From NCBI GenBank assembly GCA_000469685.2, contig LS997562.1, positions 28,907,177-28,971,176 of the forward strand: DNA of 64,000 nt, given 5' to 3'. A model generated the notes under the pieces. It worked only from the letters and a program-made list of their open reading frames with translations, was not told the origin of the DNA and made no database searches. Source of the DNA: Haemonchus contortus. Its lineage: Eukaryota; Nematoda; Chromadorea; Rhabditida; Trichostrongylidae. Positions 31,870 through 44,579 of this stretch are shown here, one piece after another (within the stretch, counting starts at the first letter, position 1; every line of letters begins with the position of its first letter). Both the position numbers and the translations under genes were made by a program.

Positions 31870-34800
31870 AATACGAATGTGTGGATGTGAATATTTATCT
31901 GCATGGGTTTGGCTCCATGCTCCTTTTTTATGGGACAACCTGTATAAGACTTTCATAAGCATCGTAGATGCTGCAAAAGTCAGTACAGCTCAGAATGTAA
32001 ACGGCATCATAACAATTACAGGCCTGGGAACATTTTCATTTGAGTAAGTTTAAGATTATCAAACAATCTCTGCTTTCCCTTTATGTGGGATGTTCATGGT
32101 TTTTAATGACTCTGGTGATAACAGAGTAAAAATTCAATAAGTAAAATAGGAAGTGCGAAGGAAGTACCACAAAGAAAACACAGAGCTGTAATAATAATCC
32201 TTAATAAAGTAACAGCCTACGTCTTGCCCTTGACATTGTTCGATTAAGAAGTGTGGACCACGCTTTTGCTGATCCCGCTTGACCCCCTCCCCAGTGTCAT
32301 TATAGGGATCCCTAACTTAAAACGACGTCTCAGACTATGAGAACGACCAGGGAGGGGGATCGTAACATCAGACGACGATACCTTCGAAAGTTGAGGGAGC
32401 ACGGCAATGAGAAGTAAGTGGTGTCGGCACGATCACTGAGAAATCCTTAAGAAACGGGACATTCACGAAAACTACGTAGCTAGTTCGGCGTGTAGAATTT
32501 TTCATCCACGAACACCTCAAACACCTCAAAAACATGCCAACAGAGAACAAAAGCAGAAAGCTCGTTGCTCTCCCTCAAATGAACATCTCGCAACTTGAAA
32601 GCGAAAGCTGACAGACTGATTTTTTGCAAGCACTTCCCCTGGTAGGTCTCCCCAGATAGACATAGAATTAGTTCCTCCTATGCTATTGAGCATATCAGGC
32701 AATGGATTCTTTCTACTGTTTCCTATCCTGAACAAGAACAAGAACTGCTCCTTCATCACTTGGAGACATTCATGACCTTGAGTTCGTTGCCTAATGTTCT
32801 TCATTTTATCTGGGACAGCCTCTTCCTTTCTTGGATCGTAAAGGTGCCCAGTACATGAATACGAAAATCTTGGTCGTTTCACTCCAGCCTAAAGGCGGTT
32901 TTAGAAACTTCTGATTACATTCCTAGAACGTAGGAAGCGCCTTGAAAGTTCTGAATCGTACAACATTCATCACCACCTGTCATGTAGCAATGATCTTTGG
33001 GAAGTTTTACATTATGATAGACAAGGATGTTACTGGACTGTAATATCCACTTCAGATGAAAAGTGTTCCCACCTTCTTACTCTGGATAGGTGAATGACTG
33101 CGGCGTGTCACACCTAACACCTACTGCATTGAACCTTCGATGGTGGGATAGAACTAATAAGCATAGTAAAATATGCTCACATTTATTCAGTGTACGTAAG
33201 AGTTCGGCAGAATACACTCGAAGTTCCTACAATCTAGCTGGAAGGAAAAGTGTCAGTAGGCCTACAACTACCTGCAACCTCCGGTATCAAATGTAAGTCT
33301 TATGTCCGCTAAGGCACTGATTCGACATATGGTCCGAGCGATCCATCGTTTTTCTTTGACAGTATAATAAGGACAACAACTACTCGAAATGGGCCTAAAA
33401 CGCCCTACTGCACCGGGTATCCATCGTGGTCACGATGAGAGCGTTTCACAGCTTGGATGTTGGATGGCCGACGGCAACTATTAGATATTCAACTGCTCCC
33501 CGATCTTCAATATTCATGGGAGACCAGTCGCCAAGGTTCGAGAAGATGTTCTGAATAGCCGGTTATTCAGAAATCCCCTCAGCCGACAACTGGGGCCATG
33601 CTCACTTTTGTACTAGGTTGGTTCACAATTTCCCGACCACTTTACCTTAATTGCTGTAAAAATCTCATGAGTTACACAAGAGTTTCGCCACTTGGTGAGC
33701 TATTATGAACTTTCGCACTACCCAAAGGTCATCCAGCTCACGCACTCACCACTATTTATGGGGATGACGTCAATTTCGCACTAAGCATCTGAGCCCATAT
33801 TTTATTAAACGCCGCCTCCTTGTTCATTGAAAACTGGGGCTTTTCGATTAGATTACGATTGCGAGGGCCCACTCTAAAATATAATAGAACGATGAATGGG
33901 CAGTACAGCCCTTTGCAAAACTGGTTTTCTCTCATGTAAGAGGTCTGCTCATTGGTCGTTCAGTTACTTCCTGCCCAGGCGATATACTCGATCTTCGGCA
34001 GGGAGTTTTGGATGCCAACCAGGCACTAACAATAAGGCCCACCTCCATGAGTTATGGAAGATCCGTTGGACAGTATTGGCAGCCCGAGTTGGTACTGCCT
34101 GTGAGAAGTGGCACTGTTCCCAGTCAGTTCTAGAAGCGACAACGACGCCTAAGCCTCAAGAAGAGTGCTTCATGAGATCTCTTAGTTAGCAGCGTTACCC
34201 GATATAGCAAATTCGATTAGGCACAGCTCTAACGCGTGGTTCGCAAGTTTAAAAGAAAAGAAGGGAGGATAATTAATTCTTTTTTCATGATAGCACCTGA
34301 TACCTCAAGAATTGCTCGAGAAGTTTCAGGGAAAATTGATGTCTTCGGCTGGACAATTCTTCCGTTCTCACCCTATAGCTCTACTTTACACTGAAGAATT
34401 ACCACTCTTACTACTTACTGGGTCGCTTCCTCGAAAAAATTTATGCCCGAAAATCGACACCCACTTTTTTCGACCGGAAGGCAACAGAGTTCTCCGGGCA
34501 ACAGGAGAGCTTTAAACAGCTACCTAAGTGTTGATCCTAGGTTGTAGATAATAATCGTTGATATTGCGTCGAGTAAATATTTGTCGAGAGAAGAAGTTGT
34601 AGCGAAATGTAGCCAAATGGGTCTAGAAATTGTGCGCCAACCTAATACAATTCGTAAAATGTGTCTGTTTGTGTATCGCTGTGTATGTTTGACTGGAAAT
34701 TCGTAGCCGCTGTTCCCCTGGACCCAAACAGCTCAATTTTAGAAGTTGTAAAAAATGCGAATGATAGGGAAGCTTTCCACTTTGTTCGGTAAGAAGAGGC

Positions 34801-34985
34801 TTGACTGGATTGCTGATAATCGACGATTGAAAGTGATAAGAGCTGATAAAGGCTAATAACGGGTCATAGGCGTTGAAAGCCACTCGAATCTTGCCCTCTT
34901 AAAGTTGCGAAGGCATTGGGGTGTCCGGAAAGTATCTGCCGAAATACGATAAATATTCAGGAGCAGTTTTTTCTCCAGAATTCCT
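31870..34985. other. Intergenic, no gene recognised
   Basis: A 118-codon minus-strand frame at 32526-32882 and several shorter frames have no recognised domain. The string at about 33509 is shared with 1699. Nothing else supported. Confidence 0.3.
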
Positions 34986-34987
34986 TG

Positions 34988-35520
34988 CTGAACTAAAGTA
35001 ATTCCTATCTCCATCAACCACCCTACGTCAACGTTCCACAATGGCACAGAATTCTTTGACTCAGATCTCCGGTGATTTGGAGGCAAAGAAAGCTCGAGAT
35101 CATTTTTGAGTGACCACTTGATCATTGTACCGCTTCTGCTCCAGGTGATGCTGAAGCGATCGAAGGTGTGGTAGCTGCGGGGATAGGTTCAGTCTGTAGC
35201 GGCAGAACTTCCCATATGGGGGTGCACATCATCGTGCAGCATGCTAACCTCGTCGCTCATCTAGTCTTTCGGTTGAGTTCAGTTACTGTCGTGATACACA
35301 GCAGCAGCTCGAAGTGCGAGATCCCATGAATTCCACGCCAGGCACTGAGCATGACCTTTTTCTCATTAATAAGTCCGTTTAGGAAAATTTCGGCGTTTCG
35401 TCGGCGATCAGGTCAGGCAGATTTGCCGGATTAGAGGGCCCATATTTCATCTCCAGTAACAATGGTGTGTAGTTAATGAGAGGTGCAACTTTGAGAGAGT
35501 AGCTGGGTGCAAATGTATAG
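34988..35520 (-). pseudogene. Mariner-family transposase pseudogene
   Basis: Reading the minus strand in shifting frames gives mariner DDE transposase blocks in the right order. These are IVTGDEIW (first catalytic Asp region) near 35465, INEKKVMLSAW near 35375, HGISHFELL near 35340, LHDDVHPHM (second Asp region) near 35230, FASKSPE near 35080, and the C-terminal RRVVDGDRNYF near 35010. Several frameshifts and stops, including one replacing the Trp before RRVVD, make it non-functional. The N-terminal helix-turn-helix part and the terminal repeats were not found. Confidence 0.75.
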
Positions 35521-35524
35521 GCGC

Positions 35525-37775
35525 CTCTAGCGATTGCCGCCGCTCATTCAATGGAGTAATCACTGACAGACCAGCTTCACCAGCCTCTAGGAAGTGGTAG
35601 AGCATTGGGCACTGCGTTCTTCTGACAGCTGAGGGTGACAGCAGAAGACTACCCCTTCATATGGGTGATGTTCCTCCCGTTCCTTCAATTCGCCCATTCG
35701 TCCGCAATATCGCAGTAGCTATACCAAAGCGAAACTCATCTCCGAGTTTCTTGTTTCTGGTCTCGAAGCGTTGGAACCAGGAACCACGAAACCGCTTAGT
35801 AGGGGTTTTAGGGCTGAATACTCGATACAAGTTTCAATGGGTTTCTGCAAGCAGGGGCAGATTCGTGCAAGTTAAGGAGCACGTGTTGAATTAGGTAGGA
35901 GTATGGTGATTATATGGTCCAAGAAAGGAAAGAGGAAGGAAGAAAGAGGGTATGCACTGGGCGACGGACAACGAGAGGAATCTGAATTGACGCGTAATTT
36001 TCGGCAAGTACCTTCCGACCTGATAGCTACGACAGGTTAGTATGCCCTATAAGAAAAGGTGGAGCGATAGAATAAGACTGGCAAAAAGTGAAATCAGTAG
36101 TAACAGTGGCTGAATGAAATCAGAACTGTAGAGGTGAAATGAAATCTTGTTCAGAATCGATATTTACGACTCATTCCTGTCTTAAAGGGGCAGCCTATGT
36201 TCCGTCTTTGCAGTACATCGTTACAGCCCTGAGTGATCTTTGATTATAGAAAGCTGCACCGACTTAGGTATCGTTCGGGATGATAGGATGGGGTCAGCCT
36301 GCAGTCATTCGAGTAGCTTCAAAGAAATTCCAAGTTTCTCACGTTGTAGCTTATAAATGTTAGAGCATAACTTGTTTTGTTAATTAAAGACACTAAAGAA
36401 ATTTGAAACATTGAAAAGTTGCGCCTGATTTGGAAGCTTCAGTGGTCAAGAAATTGAGTGCAAAGTTCGACCTACACTCTCCCTTTCCCTCTCCCCCACT
36501 AACAACCTCCCCATGCAATAATTCTGTGAATCAAAGCTTTTAGAGCAAAGCTGATATGTCGTTTATTTAGAGCATAAGTCAGTGACAGATCAGTTTTGCT
36601 CTAACAAAGCGACTTGGCCGGGAGTTAAGTGGGAATACTCTAGGCGGCCTCTCTATACCCTCTCGATACCCAGTATTTCTGTAAGAAAGAAGAAAAAGGC
36701 AGAATTGTTAGAAGGGCTGTTGCCCTCAAAACTAAAGAAGTTCCCATCTTGGAGACGGTGATTATTTACGCTGTAAATAATATTTCGTTGGCTTCCCATG
36801 GACACATTCAAAAATACCAAGAAGTTAGAAGTCGTCTTGGTTGAGGCTTTACATCTTGCAATGGAAAGACATTACCTGTGCTGGAAAGAATCTTCTCATC
36901 AAATAAATAATGACTTGTGTTCTATTGGCCTCTCCCAAGTGACTTCATACATTTCTGACTAACAACAACGTATAATGTGCATAGCAACCCGACTACAACT
37001 CGTATTATGAGTGGAAGGGGCAGTTAAATAGGAAACTCATAATGAATGCTTGCTGTCCGTAAGTTCCCAGGGAAGAATCAGAAGAATTTTGCATGCATGT
37101 TCAAGAGAACTGCACTGCCGTGAAAATAGAGGTTGAATGGAGCAAGAAGAAGATATAACGAGACAAGGAAACGAAGCCCTTCAACACTAAAGAATCATAT
37201 TTCTCACACGAACTCGATATCAGCACTCAACGGGATCCTTCACTGTGAGCGGAAAAAAGCAAAGATTTGGCATCAACTGATCTCTATTTAAAAAAAAACA
37301 TCTGCGCATTTGGCTCCTAATAACAATCGTAGGGCATTCAAAAGGGGCCACCGAGTTGAGGGGCCAGCCGATGCGCACGTCTCATATGTTCAAGTTTAAT
37401 ATTAGATGAGTTACCCTGAAGGAATGGAAGGGTTGGCTTCGTGGTCTAGTCCGATACTAGATTTGCTGTCCATATGAGATGTACTGCTTTCAATATATCT
37501 TTTACTGCATGCTATCATGCTTTTATTGTTATTTGGAGTGGAGGTGTTGAATGGACTAGAAAAAGCATTACCTAGTGGCTGCGTCGTGGATCAAACTCCA
37601 TTCAAGCGAATTCCTGAGCTGCGTTCAGGGGTTCAAAGAGAAAAGCAGGAGAAGTGGTTTTTTCAAAGCCTGGGGATTCGAACTTACTGGTTGTGACCTA
37701 TTGGCTGGAGAAGATAAAAGGGTAAAGTTTTTGGCGCTGCTTCTTCATATGACTCGTTCAAAAAAATCGCTTACA
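35525..37775. other. Intergenic, no gene recognised
   Basis: Contains a short plus-strand frame (35661-35894) and AT-rich sequence. No supported exon or repeat. Confidence 0.35.
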
Positions 37776-37779
37776 ACGT

Positions 37780-38070
37780 AAAAGGATAGTCTAGTGTGTT
37801 AATCAATCCCGTCCGAAGGATACGCCCCGTACTCGACTTACATTCAGAATCGTAGTGGCGTAATGAGTGAGTATGTGGCCTATACAATGACTTGCGGTGG
37901 CCAGCCGATGTACAAGTCAGTGCTTTTATCCTCCCAGACGAGTCTTGTACCAATTCACCGACCCCGGAGGGATGGAAGGCCTGGTTGGCCTAGGCGGGCA
38001 TCGATCCGGGATTCGAACACCTGACCGTGCGTGTGATATAGTGCGCAACTTGCCACTACACCGCCTCCGC
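37780..38070 (-). repeat. tRNA-derived SINE (family A), copy 7, well preserved
   Basis: Near full-length minus-strand copy about 290 bp upstream of the channel gene start. The complement has box A-like TAGTGGCAAGTTG, box B GTTCGAATCCCGG, and all body blocks. The tail side starts with AAAAGGATAG. Confidence 0.85.
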
Positions 38071-38361
38071 AAAACGTATGGGCGAAAATGCAGCACAAAA
38101 GTGTTCACGAAAGGAGGGGCCCCGTCAATCAAGGACGTTACTTCACAGGATTTCAACCAACTATGTCAATTATCTTCTTTCATCGATGACCAAATCCACT
38201 TCTCCGTACATCTTAGTCATCTACGTCGAATTCTCAAAGACGTGGCGCATCTAAAAGAGCTCATATCTACGATCTGTCTCCTTTCTGTCATTTTCTGTAT
38301 TTTCTAGTGACAAATTATTGCTTTTCACCAGTAGGAGGTATATGGATAGCTATTTCCAGGT

Positions 38362-41300
38362 ATGACTGAAAAGACAGTAAAGAAGGAAAAAGAGGCGACA
38401 ATCTTCAAGAAAGGCCTAATATACATTCTTCATGACTTCTCCTGGTGGACGTCAACTCATGGAATTCCACATATTGGTCTTGCAAATGCTCAATGGCTAA
38501 GGTAAATACTAAAGTTTATTACCATCGATGAGAATATGCCAAAGAGAACGCCATCCCTCTCAGGCCTTTGTGAAAAGCACTGCTTCCCACTTAATTCAGG
38601 ATCTTGTGGATCATCATTGTGTTGTGTTGCTTTGGTGGCTTCATCTGGCAGTTCGTCACACTCTTCACCAATTATCTCGCCTACAGAGTCAACACCGAAA
38701 CGGAGGTAATCCAATGAAAAATTCTTAAGATAAGTGCTATGAAACTGCTAAAAAGGGACGGTGCGGTGAAGTCGGTCCAAATCGAACGTATCAGAATTTC
38801 AAATCAAAGGGGCTGATGAGGTAAATCTAGCGAAAACTGCAGAACAAGCACCTTGTGAGGAAAAAGTTTTGTATTCAGTGTGAAGATCTCTCCGTCTTAC
38901 ATCCTGAAGGGCGAACCAAGCCTTTCCAAAAAGGCAAAACTTTCAAGATGTCAATTTTTTATTTCTTGCCAATACAGTTCACCTAGCAATAAGCAAAGGG
39001 TGGGAGTGCCTGCCAATGTGAGGCAGACTATCTTTCTCCCAAGAGTTGAAATCAGGCATCAGAGAGAGAGAGAATAAACATCTTCAAGTTATTTTGCAGC
39101 TACAATTCTCGGATCGTGAATTTGCCACAGTCACGTTGTGCCATCTGAATGCGTGGAAGAAGGACGAGAGTGGTGCAGCCATCCCCAAAATGAGAGATTT
39201 AGTGAGTGTTCTGGTAGCCTCACTCAATATTGAATAACAACCTTGCCCGAATACAGATAGATGCCTATCAATCGGGCACCGCCCACGCCGACTACGATTT
39301 CAGCAATCGTTTTGATGGTAAGCGACAACAAAGTGCCACTAAATTCACAGCTCTGATGAGCGAGAATCTCTATTCGTCCAGTAAACTACCGGTCAGTTGA
39401 CGCTTTTAGTTTGTGACGTCTTCAAATACTCAGTGTTGACAATCAGAGTGGTTCCACAAATTGTTGTCGGGTCCTGACGATAAAAGGAGTTGCCATTCAG
39501 AAAAGTGGTGTGCGGGGTCAAACACTTCCTGAGCCCACCTATTAGGGGATAGGAGGGAGGCCCGGGTTAGCCAACCTCAGCATCCTCATTATGTTTCTAT
39601 CAGGTACCTTCTCGACTTGATTTTGAGAGTTACAATAGTTTTTCTCGCATTAGAAACATGATCAACGTAAACAAACTGATCAGTAGAATTTTCAAATCAG
39701 TGACCACGCCCAACCACAGTTATATGAGCTTCACTCTATTCACAAGCAACATCAAGGCATTATTGTTATGCGATTTCCACTTCCCTTATCATAAAAGGTG
39801 GAGGTAAGTAGCTGAGAAGTCAGTTAAAGGCACAGTTCACGATAGCTTTGAGGTATCCGTTTCTATCCGGAAGTATAGGTTGGGAATAGTTCATCGTTAG
39901 TGAAGAAATCGAGAGAGTTCGTCGATTTCGCGAAAAATATTACTCCTCAAAAGAGGTTGGCCGAGATTACCATGACGGAAAAAACATGAAAGGGGTATTC
40001 GAACGAGATTTCAGTTATTGCAATTGCATAAAGAGCTGACTACGTCAAGCCAGAACTGTACAGAACTGTCTTTCACTGTCGCTGTGGGTCATGACAAGTT
40101 GTTTGAGCTTCTTTCATGGAATCCTTTGTGATCGGTACAGCTTCTACGATTCCGGTGAAAGTCGTCCAAGGATACACACGATACAATCTTTATAACGCAC
40201 TAACTAGACCGTTTTCCGACAAAAAAGCGCCAGATATGTTATACAAGGGGGCCTGGAGTTCATCCTATAGGAAAATCTCAAAACCATTTTCATCGTGAAC
40301 TGTGCTAATAAACTGAACTGTGTTGAGTAGTCGCTAAACTGAAGCCGGATATTACCCTCGATGGGAGCAGATAAGAAATGTCGCTGCCGAACTAGTAGAT
40401 TGCAGGGTGCGAATCATGCGTATACATATGAGGATCTGGTGATCACCTGCACGTACAATGCCAAGTCTTGCAATACAACGTTGGTTCCTATTGATGTTTT
40501 GGAAAGAGCTTATCCCCAAGCAAATCACCGATTTCAGAGACTTTCGCGAATTCTACGATCCATCCTATGGAATTTGTCATATGTTCAATTTCGATGGCAG
40601 TAGGACGTCTTCGAGAGCGGGGCCTCTGTATGGTCTCCGAATGGTGATCCGTACGGACCAAGCAAAATACCTGCCATGGACCGAAACTGCCGGTGTTATT
40701 ATGTCCATCCACGGAAAGGTTAGATTTCAAGCTGATCTTTCTAAGTTTTCACTATGATTATCGGTGCATAGCGCACAAAAGCCTGTAAGTGGATCAGGTT
40801 CAGGCGGAAACTTTCGGTTAGTAGGGTCAACGGAAAGATATGTACGACTCGAATAACGTTCCCAGAAGTTTGCCAGCTCTAATCATCTTTGAAAAGCAAT
40901 AAATAACTCATGCATGTGGGAAGTTTTCATCACAAAAACACCCTCTATTCACCAAAAGACTGCTCGCGATTTCTTGAGGATGGCTGTCTGCAGATCCGGG
41001 AGTATCCCCTCCCCCTCCCCCACCCCATCCCGAACCGGCTACCTCCCTTTGTTGGCGAGTGCTCATGGAGCCTAACTTAGTCAGATCTGATTCTGATGTC
41101 CAGTTCACTTTGCCCTATCTACGATGGTAGCAGTTTTGGGTAGAAAGTGGATCATGACAAGTAGAGGGTGTACAAAAGTGCTTGATAGGAAAGATTTTTT
41201 CCTCACTAAGGGGTTATTGACCGGGGTACCAATTTCGATTACCCACAGCGACTTTTCGCAATCTTGCCTCTCATATTTCCTTCTACCCGAGTGTTCTTCT

Positions 41301-44251
41301 CGTGATTCCCATCTCATCTTTATTTATTTGTTTGGAGGACGATGTACCGTTTCCGGACGTATTTGGGTATTTCGCGGCACCAGGAACAGCTACCTCATTA
41401 GGTGTTCGATTCATCAGCACTAGCAGACTTCCAGCACCTTACGGCACCTGCACCAGACAGGAAACACTCAATGGCAAGCATTACAATGGGAAGTACGAGG
41501 TAGGTCACGACTGTTCGTAAGATATTCGCTATTAATCTTTGCTGCTCGTAGGTAGAGTCGTGTTTCCGTGACTGCCTTCAAGACCGAATCGTAACCGACT
41601 GCGGGTGCTACGATCCCGCCTATCATCATGCGGATGACGGCGGAGCCACACCGAGCTGTGCTGACGGGGATCAGTTACAAAACTGTAGGTGTCCAGTAGG
41701 TGCAACTAATCGGAGGCTTTTCAGAGCCTCATCCAAAGTGATTAGTTGCATTTGGGGAATTTATTCAAGGCAGGTATCCATGGTACATCAACATGTAACC
41801 TTACCCACATCTATTACATCAATTATGGGATGTTCCGGAAGGATAGTGCGCCTGAGCAGTTGCATTGAGGATTTTTGACAGCTGTATTTTTGTTGAAAGT
41901 CAAAATTGGAAATCGTTCAACCTGTCTTTCACCAACTTTTCCTTGATTCATGTCGAAGATTCGCTGAGATAATTTCTCATGTCACTTCGCTACCTTTCCT
42001 TCCAGTAGCCTGTATCGACCGCATCGCAAACTCAGACGCTGGCGGATTCAACATTATCAGAGACTGTGTCTGCCCCCAACCGTGCGAGTGGGTCTAAACT
42101 CAACAAATTTGATTGTTACAGAAGAGATCAGCAGTGAGCCGTTTAGGGTGGATTCGTATTCTGTGACGGTGTCCACAGCCAAATGGCCTTCGACTGCATA
42201 TAAGGTGAGCGAAATGGAATTGAGGCTTCACTCATAGTAGTGATTGTTTCATTTTCCAACTTCCCTATCTTTTTAATGGCCCTAGTTTTTGGGTTAGTGA
42301 TAGTCTTCTGCCGTCCGAAGTCTTTAGGGGAAACTATCTTTCGTATCAGTGGCCTATGGTTTCAACGAGATCGCCGTTTTTGAGGCCTAAGCGCAACTCT
42401 GCCTGACTTTCAATATCCTACGAATGTTTACCCCCTGAACAATGATGTGTCTAATACTCATAATAGAAGTGATCTTATCATGGAAGACTCATCAGGATTT
42501 CACCATTGAAACAAACGGAATCCGCTGTCGCCAAAGGTGACTGTCAGTGACGAGTGAGACTTCGTGATGTCTTCTTTCTGCTTGCGGTAATAGAGATTAC
42601 GATTATGATGCTACTGACCATAAGTGCGGTAGGTATGGCAAGTATCACTATGTAGTCATGGAGGGACCCTTATTTCTGTTGTTCATTTTAGGATGTTTTT
42701 GAATGCAGATCACCTCTATTCCCTTCATAGTGATATTTCCGTCTCTTGCGCTGTTAACGTGCATTTTACTTCAAAATTGCCGCACTTGCATGCTAAAACT
42801 CTATGTCGACCGAGGGTTATCACAAGATTGCCGCCCCTCGTACTTGCTAGGTGCTCCATGAATCTAATAGTTAGTTGTTTTCCCGTTATATGGTATGGTA
42901 TCGTTTTTCTGATTTCAATGTACTGTGATAATTTATTCATAAGTCGAAAACATTCGTCAATTTCATCTCTGGTTGCGTCCAGGCCTCCTAAGGGGACGAT
43001 TAGGTCAGAACGTTAGGCCGTTGTTTTTAAGAAATAGTTCTATCTAAAAAGTTCGAAGGGCAGATCAACATTACCTAGCGATTGTTTTGTTCCCTGGCCC
43101 TGACGAAGGGGATGAGGAGGCACGATCCTAAGTAGTGGCGGCTATGAGTAAACCAAATACTGGTCCAGGCGAACAAATTTCGTGTTAGATCTACGAACGA
43201 ATAGAATATGTTACGACCTCCACTATAAAGACAACGAATGGCAAGCAGAACACACGAAACCGACCGAAAGATACAAAAGAGATCAAAATGCGGTGTTGGT
43301 TCTGGAAACTTCCATGAGAAACCTCTTCCTTGAAAGACTCTTCAACCGTGAAGCGGCATGAATTGGAGACCTGATAAACTGTTACTATCCGTGCATATCT
43401 ACCCTTCCATAACTGAAAGAAAAAAATCGTGGTCCGTCACCTTCATTTGCGCTTGTACTCAAAACTGACACATCCTTCTTTTCCAGCCTGAAGAATGCCA
43501 GCGAAACTCGTCCGGTAAACCATGGGATACGGCGGACATGAATTGCTTGGAGTGGTATCAAAAGAATACTCTTCTGGTCGAGATCTACTACGAGCGCATG
43601 AACTTCCAAGTGCTTACCGAATCACCGGCCTACTCGGTACCATTAAATCTTTTCTATTCATGATACCTACGATAGCTAGTTTGTTTCAGTTAGTGAACTT
43701 GGTCTCGGATGTGGGCGGTCAGGTCGGTCTGTTCCTTGGCATGAGCATCATCTCTGTGATCGAACTTCTGACCCTGTTGCTGCTACTCATCTGCTACTGT
43801 GCCACTCACAAAAGCCGGAAACGCGAAATTGAGGAAATAGAGAAGGAGTTACACAATGCTAGGGTGAGTGTAAATAATTGATCAATTGAAATGATCAGGG
43901 GAGAAAAGGACTATGGGCTGAGATAGTCGCTTCGCTGAGGTAAGTCTCAGGTGGCTTTAGAGATATTCCCATGGCCTGGCATCTTGTCATCGGTGGAATA
44001 AGAGAGGCTATCTAGAAACTTTTGCTTCGGTCTTTTTTTGTATATGCTATTGTTATTATTCATGCTTCGAGGTGATCATACCAACAAGAAAACTAGAAAA
44101 ATATGTGTTGACTCCATGGAGATGCACGCTCTTTCAGGGTGAGGCAGATCGAATTGCGGCTAGGAATAAACGGGCCATGATGCAAAAAAGTAAAGGAGTG
44201 TACGGCGCCGATGACCACACGTTGCCACCTCCAGTTATATCGCCAAATTGA
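38362..44251 (+). CDS. Degenerin/ENaC-family amiloride-sensitive sodium channel subunit
   Basis: Thirteen exons were assembled: 38362-38501, 38600-38705, 39100-39201, 39257-39391, 40406-40479, 40538-40718, 41338-41499, 41552-41684, 42006-42087, about 42132-42204, 43487-43636, 43690-43863, 44138-44251. Together they give about 541 residues, a normal degenerin length. The cytoplasmic N terminus has the gating His-Gly motif (THGIPHIG, His33-Gly34). Transmembrane segment 1 is about residues 48-66. The extracellular domain has family blocks (FATVTLCHLNAW, FYDPSYGICHMFN, GPLYGLR, FPDVFGY, RLPAPYGTC, CVCPQPC, STAKWPS). The pre-TM2 and pore region reads VSDVGGQVGLFLGMSIIS with the G-x-S filter at 463-465. 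A TTCCAG acceptor just before the ATG suggests trans-splicing. The exact start of exon 10 is uncertain. The function, a membrane cation channel subunit, is inferred from the family. Confidence 0.85.
39831..40305. mobile_element. MITE-like insertion in a channel-gene intron
   Basis: A 475-bp segment in the intron between exons 4 and 5 has 14-bp perfect terminal inverted repeats (GCACAGTTCACGAT at 39831 and its complement ending 40305). A second copy of the right end lies at 60646-60690. No transposase is encoded. The target duplication is unclear. Confidence 0.55.
41696..41753. repeat. Intronic hairpin in the channel gene
   Basis: In the intron after exon 8, TGCAACTAATC (about 41700-41710) pairs with GATTAGTTGCA (about 41740-41750) over 11 bp. 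A smaller GGCT/AGCC stem lies inside. Confidence 0.45.
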
Positions 44252-44311
44252 TGAACTCTTACCTCGTCATTTTTACAGATTTGTGATTAACCATTACTAG
44301 TGAATAACAGA

Positions 44312-44317
44312 AATAAA
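44312..44317 (+). terminator. Polyadenylation signal of the channel gene
   Basis: AATAAA lies 61 bases after the TGA stop at 44249-44251, a suitable distance for 3' end formation. Confidence 0.6.
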
Positions 44318-44533
44318 GTTGCTTGCCTTGTTTACCTTCGATTGTAAAAATCACCAGTTCTTACATGAAGTTTTTGCATGCAGTACCCCTTTGCCGTACA
44401 CTTTGCCTTCAGCCATCGACTGAGTGGCAGTTTCCAAAACAGAGTAAGCTCGAGCACTTCATAAAACAAACTTATTCGTGGTAAAATTTCGTAGCCAAAT
44501 CTGCTGGTAACTATGTAGCTAGCAGATAGGCTG

Positions 44534-44571
44534 GAACGCAGTGGCTTACTTACTAAGTAAGCTCTGCGTTC
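44534..44571. repeat. Compact hairpin downstream of the channel gene
   Basis: GAACGCAG and GCTTACTTA on the left pair with TAAGTAAGC and CTGCGTTC on the right, giving 17 bp with one small internal loop and almost no terminal loop (a near-palindrome). Confidence 0.45.
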
Positions 44572-44579
44572 GCTGCACT

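Noticed and set aside
32526..32882. 118-codon minus-strand gene
   Set aside because: No recognisable motif, no acceptor or donor in sensible phase, and no neighbouring exons.
42693..43016. A second gene inside the channel intron
   Set aside because: Open on both strands in part, no domain recognised and no splice structure; more likely decayed repeat.
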